DNA of 64,000 nt from Pseudomonas oleovorans subsp. oleovorans (GTDB lineage: Bacteria; Pseudomonadota; Gammaproteobacteria; Pseudomonadales; Pseudomonadaceae). A program made the translations under genes and the position numbers. The notes beneath the pieces are model-generated. The model did no database searches. It saw nothing but the letters and a program-made list of their open reading frames with translations, and had not been told where the DNA came from. Location of the stretch: the NCBI RefSeq assembly GCF_002197815.1, contig NZ_NIUB01000008.1:1-64000 (forward strand), in the 5' to 3' direction. Of this stretch, positions 36,062 to 44,795 are shown in pieces (within the stretch, counting starts at the first letter, position 1; each line of letters opens with the position of its first letter).

Positions 36062-38281
36062 TCAGAACCGTCGAGCGTAGCGCTTGAGCATGCTCGGTAC
36101 GTCGAGAATCAATGCAATGCGTCCGTCGCCCGTGATCGTGGCGCCGGACATCCCGGGCGTGCCTTGCAGCATCTTGCCCAGCGGCTTGATTACCACTTCT
36201 TCCTGGCCGACCAGTTGATCGACGACAAAGCCGATGCGTTGGCTGCCAACGGTGACGATCACCACATGGCCTTCACCCTGCCCCTCCTGGAATGCCTGCG
36301 GCACCAGCCAGCGCTTGAGGTAGAACAGCGGCAGCGCCTTGTCGCGCACGATCACCACTTCCTGGCCGTCGACCACGTTGGTACGCGACAGGTCGAGATG
36401 GAAGATCTCGTTGACGTTGACCAGCGGGAAGGCGAAGGCCTGATTATCCAGCATCACCATCAGCGTCGGCATGATCGCCAGGGTCAGCGGCACCTTGATG
36501 ACGATCTTCGAACCCTGGCCCTTCTGCGAGAACACGTTGACCGTGCCGTTGAGCTGGGAAATCTTGGTCTTCACCACGTCCATGCCGACACCACGGCCGG
36601 ACACGTCGGAGATCTCGGTCTTGGTCGAGAAGCCCGGGGCGAAGATCAGGTTGTAGCATTCGAACTCGTTCAGGCGATCGGCCGCGTCCTTGTCCAGCAG
36701 GCCTTTCTCGACGGCCTTGGCACGTAGCACGTCAGCATCCATGCCTTTGCCGTCGTCGGTGATCGACAGCAGGATATGGTCGCCTTCCTGCTCGGCGGAC
36801 AGCACCACGCGGCCTGCGCGAGCCTTGCCGGCCTTCTCGCGTTCTTCCGGGGTTTCAACGCCGTGGTCGACAGCGTTGCGCACCAAGTGCACCAGCGGGT
36901 CAGCCAAGGCCTCGACCAGGTTCTTGTCGAGGTCGGTTTCCTCGCCCACCAACTCGAGGTTGATTTCCTTCTTCAGGTTGCGCGCCAGATCGCGCACCAG
37001 GCGCGGAAAGCGGCCGAAGACCTTCTTGATCGGCTGCATGCGGGTTTTCATCACCGAGGTCTGCAGATCCGCAGTCACCACGTCGAGGTTCGACACTGCC
37101 TTGGACATCGCCTCGTCGCCGCTGTTGAGCCCCAGGCGCACCAGACGGTTACGCACCAGCACCAGTTCGCCGACCATGTTCATGATCTCGTCGAGGCGCG
37201 CGGTGTCGACCCGTACGGTGGTTTCCGCTTCGCTCGCGGCCGGCGCCTTGTCAGCAGCCGGCGCGGGCGCGGCAGAAGCACGAGCAGCAGCAGGCTCAGG
37301 TTTGGCTGCTGCGGGCTTGGCAGGCGCGGCGGCCTTGGGCACTGCTGCAGGTTTGGCCGCGGCGGCAGGCGCTGGCGCCGGCTCAGCGGGCGGCACGAAT
37401 TTGCCCTTGCCGTGCAATTGATCGAGCAGCGCCTCGAACTCGTCATCGGTGATCTCATCACCCGCCGGAGCGGGCGCTGCAGCAACGGCTGCAACCGGAG
37501 CAGCAGCTTCGGCGGTGGCCGAGAACTGGCCTTTGCCATGCAGTTGATCGAGCAGCGCTTCGAACTCGTCATCGGTGATCTCATCACCTGCCGCTGCGCC
37601 AGCAGGCGCAGAAGCAACTACCGCAGCGGCAGGCGTTTCGACCGTACCGGCGAACTGCCCTTTGCCGTGCAACTGATCGAGCAGCGACTCGAACTCGTCA
37701 TCGGTGATCTCATCGCTGGCACTGGTCTGTGCACTCGGGGCGGCAGCCGGCGCGTCACCCAGGGCATCGAGCAGTTGCTCGAATTCGCTGTCGGTGATGT
37801 CGCCCGCGGCAGCGGACGGCGTAGCTGGCTGAGACACCGGCACGGGTTCCGGCTCGGCCTGCTGCACCGGCGCAGGAGCCGCTTCGGCGCCGCCCGGTTC
37901 GGCCAGGCGTGCCAATGCCGCCAGAAGTTCAGGCGACGCGGGCGTCGGCTCGCGGCGCTCACGCACCTCGCCGAACATGCCATTGATAGCATCAAGAGCC
38001 TCGAGCACCACATCCATCAACTCCGACTCGACGCGACGCTCACCCTTGCGCAGGATGTCGAAGACGTTTTCGGCGATATGGCAGCACTCCACCAACTCGT
38101 TGAGTTGGAGGAAACCCGCTCCACCCTTGACGGTATGAAAACCGCGGAAGATGGCATTGAGCAGGTTCATGTCGTCCGGTCGGCTTTCCAGCTCGACTAA
38201 CTGTTCGGACAACTGTTCGAGAATCTCGCCGGCCTCTACCAGGAAATCCTGGAGGATCTCTTCATCGGCGCCGAAGCTCAT
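36062..38281 (-). CDS. cheA: Chemotaxis histidine kinase CheA with a repeated linker
   Basis: The 739-residue kinase has an N-terminal Hpt (P1) domain with phospho-His at about residue 49 (FRGFHTVKGGAGF), a long Ala/Pro linker, then dimerisation (P3), ATPase (P4; HLVRNAVDHGVETPEEREKA, SDVSGRGVGMDVV) and CheW-like P5 domains. The linker (residues 161-295) holds four copies of a motif D-E-I-T-D-D-E-F-E-x-L-L-D-Q-L-H-G-K-G. No clear P2 CheY-binding domain is seen between P1 and P3; the repeats occupy that place. It phosphorylates CheY and CheB. It is 12 bases from cheZ. Confidence 0.96.
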   Translation of the reverse strand: MSFGADEEILQDFLVEAGEILEQLSEQLVELESRPDDMNLLNAIFRGFHTVKGGAGFLQLNELVECCHIAENVFDILRKGERRVESELMDVVLEALDAINGMFGEVRERREPTPASPELLAALARLAEPGGAEAAPAPVQQAEPEPVPVSQPATPSAAAGDITDSEFEQLLDALGDAPAAAPSAQTSASDEITDDEFESLLDQLHGKGQFAGTVETPAAAVVASAPAGAAAGDEITDDEFEALLDQLHGKGQFSATAEAAAPVAAVAAAPAPAGDEITDDEFEALLDQLHGKGKFVPPAEPAPAPAAAAKPAAVPKAAAPAKPAAAKPEPAAARASAAPAPAADKAPAASEAETTVRVDTARLDEIMNMVGELVLVRNRLVRLGLNSGDEAMSKAVSNLDVVTADLQTSVMKTRMQPIKKVFGRFPRLVRDLARNLKKEINLELVGEETDLDKNLVEALADPLVHLVRNAVDHGVETPEEREKAGKARAGRVVLSAEQEGDHILLSITDDGKGMDADVLRAKAVEKGLLDKDAADRLNEFECYNLIFAPGFSTKTEISDVSGRGVGMDVVKTKISQLNGTVNVFSQKGQGSKIVIKVPLTLAIMPTLMVMLDNQAFAFPLVNVNEIFHLDLSRTNVVDGQEVVIVRDKALPLFYLKRWLVPQAFQEGQGEGHVVIVTVGSQRIGFVVDQLVGQEEVVIKPLGKMLQGTPGMSGATITGDGRIALILDVPSMLKRYARRF

Positions 38282-38293
38282 ATTGTGTGCTCC

Positions 38294-39082
38294 TTAGAAC
38301 CCTAGGCTGGACAGCAGGTCGTCGACATCGTCTTGGTTGGAGGCAACGTCATCACGCTTATCGGCATGAATCTGCGGACCTTCACCCCGCGATGGTTCTT
38401 TTAATTTTTCCTGTTCGGCGCGTAGCACGTCGTGGTTGTGCTGAATGCCGGCAAAACGGTCGACCTGGCTGGCCATGAGCATCAGCTTGAGCAGGTTGCT
38501 TTCCACTTCGGTCACCAGTTGGGTGACACGCTTGATCACCTGGCCGGTGAGGTCCTGGTAGTCCTGCGCCAACAGAATGTCGTTGAGATGACCGGAGAGC
38601 TTGGCGCCATCTCGCTCGCTACGGGCGAGGAACAGCTCGACACGCTTGGCCAGCTCACGAAAGCCATCGGCACCGATTTCGCGGCGCATGAAACGACCCC
38701 ACTCGACGCTCAGGCTTTGCGCTTCATCGCTCAGGTCGTTGACCAGCGGCGCGCTCTGCTCCACCAGATCCATGGTCCGGTTGGCAGCCTTTTCGGTCAT
38801 GGTCACGACGTAGTTCAGGCGTTCGGTAGCGTCGGCGATCTGCGACAGTTCCTGGGCATGCGGCATACGCGGATCGAGCTGAAAATTGACAATGGCGTTG
38901 TGCAGTTCACGGGTCAGTTTGCCGACCTCGTGATACAGCCCGCGATCGCGGACCTTGTTCAGCTCGTTGATCAGTTGCACCGCAGCGCCGAAATTACCTT
39001 GCTCAAGGCTATCGACCAGATCGCGGGCATTGCTTTTCAGGGTCGACTCGAGGTCACCCAGCGTGGAGTCATCATGTTCCAT
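38294..39082 (-). CDS. cheZ: CheY-P phosphatase CheZ
   Basis: The 262-residue, largely helical protein has the catalytic motif LLAQDYQDLTGQVIKRVTQL with Asp and Gln in the expected places, and a C-terminal CheY-binding tail (DDVDDLLSSLGF). It dephosphorylates CheY-P at the pole. It follows cheY by 19 bases. Confidence 0.95.
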   Translation of the reverse strand: MEHDDSTLGDLESTLKSNARDLVDSLEQGNFGAAVQLINELNKVRDRGLYHEVGKLTRELHNAIVNFQLDPRMPHAQELSQIADATERLNYVVTMTEKAANRTMDLVEQSAPLVNDLSDEAQSLSVEWGRFMRREIGADGFRELAKRVELFLARSERDGAKLSGHLNDILLAQDYQDLTGQVIKRVTQLVTEVESNLLKLMLMASQVDRFAGIQHNHDVLRAEQEKLKEPSRGEGPQIHADKRDDVASNQDDVDDLLSSLGF

Positions 39083-39101
39083 AGCACCCTCGCGGCTGAC
39101 A

Positions 39102-39476
39102 TCAGCCGTTGACCCGCTCGAAGATCTTCTCGATCTTTTCCTTCAACACCTGAGCGGTGAAGGGCTTGACCACGTAGCCATTCACACCGGCCTGGGCCGC
39201 CTCGATGATCTGATCGCGCTTGGCTTCGGCAGTCACCATCAGCACCGGCAGGTGCTTGAGGCGATCGTCGGCACGTACCGCACGCAGCAGGTCGATGCCG
39301 GTCATGCCGGGCATGTTCCAGTCGGTCACCAGAAAGTCGAAACTGCCGCTTTGCAGCATCGGCAGCGCCGAGGTGCCGTCATCGGCTTCCGCGGTGTTAG
39401 TGAAACCCAAATCCCGCAAGAGGTTCTTGATGATCCGTCGCATCGTCGAGAAATCGTCAACGATGAGGATTTTCAT
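39102..39476 (-). CDS. cheY: Chemotaxis response regulator CheY
   Basis: The 124-residue single receiver domain begins [20 protein letters not shown]. It has phospho-Asp in [12 protein letters not shown], Thr in MVTAEAKRD and Lys in GYVVKPFTA. The ATG at 39476 gives the normal length; the frame continues upstream to 39527 without homology. CheY-P binds FliM to reverse the motor. It lies 100 bases downstream of fliA. Confidence 0.96.
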   Translation of the reverse strand: MKILIVDDFSTMRRIIKNLLRDLGFTNTAEADDGTSALPMLQSGSFDFLVTDWNMPGMTGIDLLRAVRADDRLKHLPVLMVTAEAKRDQIIEAAQAGVNGYVVKPFTAQVLKEKIEKIFERVNG

Positions 39477-39576
39477 GTTCTTGTCCAAGTCGACCTCCGT
39501 ACAGTCCCAAACGTATTGCGCTTGCAACTACGCCCTTTAATCGTGAAACCGTTTTGCGCCTGCGAGTACGCCGCGT

Positions 39577-40323
39577 TCAGCCAGCGCGCCATTCACTCAG
39601 CCGCGAGCGCAAACGCGCCGCGCACTGGCTGTGCAACTGGCTCACGCGTGACTCGCTAACCCCCAGCACTTCACCGATTTCCTTCAAGTTCAGTTCTTCA
39701 TCGTAATACAGCGCCAGCACCAGACGTTCGCGCTCCGGCAAACCGGCGATGGCATCGGCCAAGGCCGCCTGGAAGCGTTCGTCTTCGAGGTTCCGCGAAG
39801 GTTCGAGGTGAGTGTGTCCGGCGTCTTCGTGCAACCCATAGTGCTCGCCGTCCTGCAACAGGTCGTCGAAACTAAACAGGCGGCTGCCCAAAGTGTCGCC
39901 AAGAATGCCGTAGTAATCTTCCAGACTCAATTGGAGTTCGGCCGCAACCTCGTGATCTTTAGCGTCCCGCCCGGTTCTTGCCTCAACGACACGAATCGCA
40001 TCGCTGACCATACGGCTGTTGCGGTGCACCGAACGCGGCGCCCAATCACCCTTGCGCACCTCGTCGAGCATGGAGCCGCGAATACGGATACCGGCGAAGG
40101 TCTCGAAACTGGCACCCTTGCTGGAATCGTATTTGCGCGAGGCTTCGAGCAGGCCGATCATGCCGGCCTGGATAAGATCATCAACCTGCACGCTGGCCGG
40201 CAGACGAGCCAGCAGGTGGAAGGCAATGCGCTTGACCAGCGGTGCATAGCGCTCGATCAACTGGTGCTGGGAGTCCTGCGCCTGAGCCTTGTTGTACATG
40301 CGAAGTCCAGAAGCTGCTGTCAT
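39577..40323 (-). CDS. fliA: RNA polymerase sigma factor FliA (sigma 28)
   Basis: The 248-residue sigma factor has regions 2 (IQAGMIGLLEASRKYDSSKG, with GIRIRGSMLDEVRKGDWAPR), 3 and 4 (YYDEELNLKEIGEVLGVSES, with RVSQLHSQCAARLR). It directs class IV flagellar genes such as fliC and is held by FlgM. The ATG at 40323 overlaps the fleN stop (ATGA); an open frame beyond it reads fleN in another frame. Confidence 0.96.
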   Translation of the reverse strand: MTAASGLRMYNKAQAQDSQHQLIERYAPLVKRIAFHLLARLPASVQVDDLIQAGMIGLLEASRKYDSSKGASFETFAGIRIRGSMLDEVRKGDWAPRSVHRNSRMVSDAIRVVEARTGRDAKDHEVAAELQLSLEDYYGILGDTLGSRLFSFDDLLQDGEHYGLHEDAGHTHLEPSRNLEDERFQAALADAIAGLPERERLVLALYYDEELNLKEIGEVLGVSESRVSQLHSQCAARLRSRLSEWRAG

Positions 40324-41150
40324 ATGGCCGAGTCTGCAGTCGGTTGTTGCACCAGACGCTCGACGAAAAACTCCAGATGGCCACGGGGATTGGCCGGCAA
40401 CGGCCAGGTATCGACCTTCTGAGCGATCGCCTTGAACGCCAGAGCGCACTTGGATCGAGGGAAGGCTTCATAGACGGCGCGCTGCTTCTGCACGGCCTTG
40501 CGCACACACTCATCGTAGGGCACGGCGCCAACATACTGCAGGGCGACATCGAGGAAGCGATCCGTCACCTTGGTCAGCTTAGCAAACAGATTGCGGCCTT
40601 CCTGCGGGCTGTGCGCCATGTTGGCCAGAACGCGGAAGCGACTGATGCCGTGGTCACGGTTGAGCAGCTTGATCAACGCATAGGCATTGGTGATCGAGGT
40701 CGGCTCATCGCAGACCACCACGAGAATTTCCTGCGCGGCACGGACGAAGCTGACCACGGCATCACCGATGCCGGCGGCGGTGTCGATCACCAGCACGTCG
40801 AGGTTCTCGCTGATGTCGCTGAAGGCCTGGATCAGCCCGGCATGCTGCATCGGCGTGAGGCTGACCATGCTCTGCGTGCCGGAGGCAGCCGGCACGATAC
40901 GGATGCCGCCCGGCCCCTGCAGGAGGACGTCGCGCAGGTCGCACTCACCGGCAATCACATCGGCCAGGGTGCGTTTGGGGGTCAGGCCCAGCAATACATC
41001 GACATTGGCCAGGCCCAGGTCAGCGTCCATCAACATCACCCGACGACCAAGGTCAGCCAGGGCCATGGACAGATTGACTGATACGTTGGTCTTGCCGACA
41101 CCGCCCTTGCCGCCGGTCACTGCGATCACCTGTACGGGATGCATACCCAT
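40320..41150 (-). CDS. fleN: Flagellar number regulator FleN (FlhG)
   Basis: The 276-residue MinD-type ATPase has a deviant Walker A (VTGGKGGVGKTNVSVN), VMLMDADLGLANVDVLLGL and VIDTAAGIGDAVVSF. FleN binds and restrains FleQ and keeps a single polar flagellum. It is placed between flhF and fliA, as in other pseudomonads. Confidence 0.96.
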   Translation of the reverse strand: MGMHPVQVIAVTGGKGGVGKTNVSVNLSMALADLGRRVMLMDADLGLANVDVLLGLTPKRTLADVIAGECDLRDVLLQGPGGIRIVPAASGTQSMVSLTPMQHAGLIQAFSDISENLDVLVIDTAAGIGDAVVSFVRAAQEILVVVCDEPTSITNAYALIKLLNRDHGISRFRVLANMAHSPQEGRNLFAKLTKVTDRFLDVALQYVGAVPYDECVRKAVQKQRAVYEAFPRSKCALAFKAIAQKVDTWPLPANPRGHLEFFVERLVQQPTADSAI

Positions 41151-41240
41151 GTTCTTTCTACATCTTGTCTAACTTCGACGTGGCCCTCGGGCCGTTCACT
41201 CCCACGCACCTGCGCGAGAGGGTGCAACACTGTCGCTATT

Positions 41241-42551
41241 TCAGCCGGCGCGCTGCGCCGGGTTGTGGTAGAGACCGGCGAACATCTGCGCCATGGCCTC
41301 TTCACTCGGCTCCTCGGCAGCCTGCAGCCCCACGGCACGGCTGACCAGCTGATGGCTACGCGGCACGTGCAGATCGTCCGGAATCCGCGGCCCGTCCGTC
41401 ACATAGGCTACCGGCAGTTGCTGGCCTATAGCCAGACCTAAAACCTCACCCAGACTCGCGGCTTCGTCCAGTTTCGTCAGTATGCAGCCTGAAAGGCCAC
41501 AACGCTTGTAACTATGGTAGGCCGCCTTGAGCACTTGGCTCTGACTTGTTGCGGCCAGCACCAGATAATTCTTCGCCTTGATGCGTGCCGAGGCCAGGCT
41601 CTCCAACTGCAGGCGCAGCGCCGGATCATTGCCGGGCAGGCCGGCAGTATCGATCAGCACCACACGCTTCTTGCTCAGGGGCTCCATTGCCTGCAGCAGA
41701 GACTGACCAGGGTCGATCTGAGTCACCGACACGCCGAGAATGCGCCCCAGGGTCTTGAGCTGTTCCTGCGCGCCAATGCGGAAGCTGTCCATGCTCACCA
41801 GAGCGACCTGTTGCGAGCCGTACTTAAGCACATAACGCGCAGCCAGCTTGGCCAGGGTAGTGGTCTTGCCCATGCCGGCCGGGCCAACCAGCGCGATCAC
41901 ACCACCCTCTTCCAGCGGCTCGACCTTGGGCGTAGTGATCGCGTGAGCCAGATGCGCCAGCAGCATGCGCCAGGCCTGACGCGGCTCGGCCACACCGGCC
42001 ACCTTGCTCAGCAGCGCCTGCGATAGCTCGGCAGACAGCCCCATGCGCTGCAGGCGGCGCCACAGATTGGCCTGCTGCGGGCGGCGGTTCTGCAGTTGTC
42101 CCCAGGCGATGGAGCCCAGTTGCACTTCGATCAGCTCACGCAGGCCGTTGAGCTCGAAGCGCATGGCATCCAGCGCACGTGGATCGACCGCCGGCGCAGC
42201 AGGCGCTACGGCCTCGACCGGGCGCTGCGGCTTGACCGGAGTCGCCGGCAGCTCGGGTGCCAACAACGACTCGTTGGCGAACAGTTGGCGATCCTTGCCA
42301 GCATCCTGCTCGGCACGCGTGCTCAGCTCCGCCTGGGCGCTGGCGATGCGCGCCTGGGTCTTGCGCAGCTCGGCTTCCAGCGCCGGGTTCGGACGCACGG
42401 GTGCCGGCACCTGATAATCCAGCGCAGCAGTCAGTTCGACACCACCGGCGACACGGCGATTGCCGATGATCGCGGCATCGGCGCCCAATTCATCACGCAC
42501 CAGTTTCATGGCGGTCCGCATATCGGCGGCGAAGAAGCGTTTGACCTGCAT
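41241..42551 (-). CDS. flhF: SRP-type GTPase FlhF, polar flagellum placement
   Basis: The 436-residue protein has an N-terminal basic segment (QVKRFFAADMRTAMKLVRDE), a variable middle (about residues 80-150) and a C-terminal NG GTPase domain: G1 LVGPAGMGKTTTLAKLAARY, DSFRIGAQEQLKTLGRILGV, G3 VLIDTAGLPGND and G4 ILTKLDEAASLGE. It places the flagellum at the cell pole. It starts 11 bases after the flhA stop. Confidence 0.96.
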   Translation of the reverse strand: MQVKRFFAADMRTAMKLVRDELGADAAIIGNRRVAGGVELTAALDYQVPAPVRPNPALEAELRKTQARIASAQAELSTRAEQDAGKDRQLFANESLLAPELPATPVKPQRPVEAVAPAAPAVDPRALDAMRFELNGLRELIEVQLGSIAWGQLQNRRPQQANLWRRLQRMGLSAELSQALLSKVAGVAEPRQAWRMLLAHLAHAITTPKVEPLEEGGVIALVGPAGMGKTTTLAKLAARYVLKYGSQQVALVSMDSFRIGAQEQLKTLGRILGVSVTQIDPGQSLLQAMEPLSKKRVVLIDTAGLPGNDPALRLQLESLASARIKAKNYLVLAATSQSQVLKAAYHSYKRCGLSGCILTKLDEAASLGEVLGLAIGQQLPVAYVTDGPRIPDDLHVPRSHQLVSRAVGLQAAEEPSEEAMAQMFAGLYHNPAQRAG

Positions 42552-42562
42552 GACCCTTTACC

Positions 42563-44692
42563 TCAGTTCTGGCCAACCGTAGCGACTATGGTGACCTGCT
42601 TGTTGTCCGGAATTTCCTGGTAGGCCAGCACGTGCATGCTGGGTACCGCCAGCCGCGCGAAGCGCGACAACATCGCCCGGATCGGTCCGGCCACCAGTAG
42701 AATCACCGGCTTGCCGAGCATTTCCTGGCGCTGCGCCGCTTCCACCAGGGAACGCTGCAGCTTCTCGGCCATGCCCGGTTCGAGGAGGATGCCATCCTCG
42801 CTGCCCTGACCGGCCTTCTGCAGACTGTTGAGCAAGATCTGTTCCAACCTTGGCTCGAGGGTTATCACAGGCAGCTCCGGCTCTAGCCCCACGATGCCTT
42901 GTACGATGGCGCGGGCCAGCGACACGCGCACTGCGGCGACCATCGCGGCGGGATCTTGACTCTTCGGCGCGACGTTGGCGATGGCCTCGGCGATGGTGCG
43001 CATGTCGCGCACCGGCACCTGCTCCTGCAGCAGCGCCTGCAACACCTTGAGCAGCGTCGACAGCGATACCAAACCCGGCACCAACTCTTCGGCCAGCTTC
43101 GGCGAACTCTTGGCCAGCAACTGCATCAACTGCTGCACTTCCTCGTGCCCCAGCAGCTCGTGGGCATGCTTGTGCAGGATCTGGTTGAGGTGAGTGGCAA
43201 CCACGGTACTGGCATCGACCACGGTATAGCCCAGCGACTGCGCCTGATCGCGCTGAGTGGGGTCGATCCACACGGCCTCCAGACCGAACGCCGGATCCTT
43301 GGCGGCAATACCATTGAGCGGGCCGAACACCTGGCCGGGGTTGATCGCCAGTTCGCGATCCGGATACACCTCGGCCTCGGCCACGCTGACGCCCATGAGC
43401 GTCAAGCGGTAGGCGTTGGGCGCCAGATCGAGGTTGTCGCGAATATGCACCGAGGGCATGAGAAAGCCCATTTCCTGCGACAGCTTCTTGCGCACACCCT
43501 TGATCCGCGCCAGCAACTGGCCACCCTGGTTGCGATCGACCAGCGGAATCAGCCGGTAGCCGACCTCCAGGCCGACCATGTCCACCGGGGTGACGTCGTC
43601 CCAGCCCAGTTCCTTGACCTCCTGCGCCTTCTGCGCCGGCAGCAGCTCCTGTTGGCGCTGTACCTCCTTGACCTCCTCTTCCTTGGTCTTGCGCTGCTTG
43701 TTAGCGATCCAGTAGGCGGCGCCAGCGGCCACCAGGCCCAGGCTGATAAAGGAGAAATGCGGCATGCCGGGCACCAGACCCATGGCAATCATGATCGCCG
43801 CCGCCACCGCCAACGCCCGCGGCGAAGCAAACATCTGCCGGTTGACCTGGGCGCCCATGTCCTCGGAGCTGGAAACACGGGTCACCATCACCGCGGCGGC
43901 GGTGGACAGCAGCAGGGAGGGAATCTGTGCGACCAGGCCGTCGCCGATGGTCAGCAGGGTGTAGACCTTGCCCGCCTCGGCGAACGGCAGGCCGTGCTGC
44001 AGCACGCCGATGGCGATACCGCCGATGAGGTTGATGAACAGAATCAGCAGGCCGGCGATGGCGTCGCCGCGGACAAACTTGCTGGCACCGTCCATCGAGC
44101 CGTAGAAATCTGCCTCCTGCGCCACTTCACTGCGGCGTTTCTTGGCTTCGTTCTGATCGATCAGGCCAGCATTGAGGTCGGCGTCGATAGCCATCTGCTT
44201 GCCAGGCATGGCATCGAGGGTGAAGCGCGCGCTCACTTCGGAAATCCGTCCGGCACCCTTGGTGACCACCACGAAGTTGATGATCATGAGGATGGCGAAC
44301 ACCACGATACCGACCACGTAGTTACCGCCGATCACCACCTCACCGAAGGCCTGGATCACCTGCCCCGCCGCGCCGTGGCCCTCGTGGCCGTTGAGCAGCA
44401 CCACGCGGGTCGAAGCCACGTTCAGCGCCAGACGCAACAACGTGGCCGCCAGCAGGATGGTAGGGAACACGGCGAAATCCAGCGGTCGCAACGCATAGAT
44501 GCTGACCAGCAGCACGACGATGGACAGCGCGATGCTGAAGGTGAACAGAGTGTCGAGCAGAAACGGCGGGATCGGCAGCATGACCATGCCGAGCATGACC
44601 AGCAGCAGCAGGGGGATACCCAGGTTGCCGTGGCGCAAACCTGCAAGGTTGCTGCGTACGTCACCGATTAGCTGTGCGCGATCTACTGCCAC
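42563..44692 (-). CDS. flhA: Flagellar export gate protein FlhA
   Basis: The 709-residue protein has eight N-terminal membrane helices, the FHIPEP signature region (GAGRISEVSARFTLDAMPGK, then QMAIDADLNAG) and a C-terminal cytoplasmic domain that docks chaperone-cargo complexes and forms the nonameric ring. I prefer the GTG at 44692 (VAVDRAQLIGDV), preceded by GGTAGGG, over an ATG six codons upstream, because relatives begin at this point. An RpoN site lies 58 bases upstream. It heads the flhA-flhF-fleN-fliA group. Confidence 0.95.
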   Translation of the reverse strand: MAVDRAQLIGDVRSNLAGLRHGNLGIPLLLLVMLGMVMLPIPPFLLDTLFTFSIALSIVVLLVSIYALRPLDFAVFPTILLAATLLRLALNVASTRVVLLNGHEGHGAAGQVIQAFGEVVIGGNYVVGIVVFAILMIINFVVVTKGAGRISEVSARFTLDAMPGKQMAIDADLNAGLIDQNEAKKRRSEVAQEADFYGSMDGASKFVRGDAIAGLLILFINLIGGIAIGVLQHGLPFAEAGKVYTLLTIGDGLVAQIPSLLLSTAAAVMVTRVSSSEDMGAQVNRQMFASPRALAVAAAIMIAMGLVPGMPHFSFISLGLVAAGAAYWIANKQRKTKEEEVKEVQRQQELLPAQKAQEVKELGWDDVTPVDMVGLEVGYRLIPLVDRNQGGQLLARIKGVRKKLSQEMGFLMPSVHIRDNLDLAPNAYRLTLMGVSVAEAEVYPDRELAINPGQVFGPLNGIAAKDPAFGLEAVWIDPTQRDQAQSLGYTVVDASTVVATHLNQILHKHAHELLGHEEVQQLMQLLAKSSPKLAEELVPGLVSLSTLLKVLQALLQEQVPVRDMRTIAEAIANVAPKSQDPAAMVAAVRVSLARAIVQGIVGLEPELPVITLEPRLEQILLNSLQKAGQGSEDGILLEPGMAEKLQRSLVEAAQRQEMLGKPVILLVAGPIRAMLSRFARLAVPSMHVLAYQEIPDNKQVTIVATVGQN

Positions 44693-44749
44693 GTCCCTAC
44701 CCCAAACCATTCAATCTTTTGACGCGAAAGTGCGTCCTGAAGGGGTAAT

Positions 44750-44766
44750 GGCAAGAAGCGTTCCAT
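44750..44766 (-). promoter_or_regulatory. RpoN (sigma 54) promoter of flhA
   Basis: The minus strand reads ATGGAACGCTTCTTGCC. GG and GC are separated by ten bases, as sigma 54 requires, with a TTGC -12 box; the -24 box is TGGAACG against consensus TGGCACG. The position is right for flhA, an RpoN/FleQ target in P. aeruginosa. Confidence 0.78.
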
Positions 44767-44795
44767 AAATGACAGGGCAGCGCCCAAGACGCACG

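Noticed and set aside
37397..37801. cheA linker repeats as DNA repeats or a sequence artefact
   Set aside because: The protein motif is kept while the separating linkers differ in length and sequence, so this is a selected protein repeat, not a copied assembly block.
36776..38200. 474-codon plus-strand frame
   Set aside because: It is antisense to cheA; the low-complexity Gly/Arg composition mirrors the CheA Ala/Pro linker.
39477..39576. Possible sigma 28 (FliA) promoter before cheY
   Set aside because: A TAAA followed by GCGCAATA is present, but the spacing is 14 and the -10 match to GCCGATAA is poor.
42899..44671. 590-codon plus-strand frame
   Set aside because: It is fully antisense to flhA, His/Gln/Arg-rich as expected for the shadow of a GC-rich gene. 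flhA is intact on the other strand.
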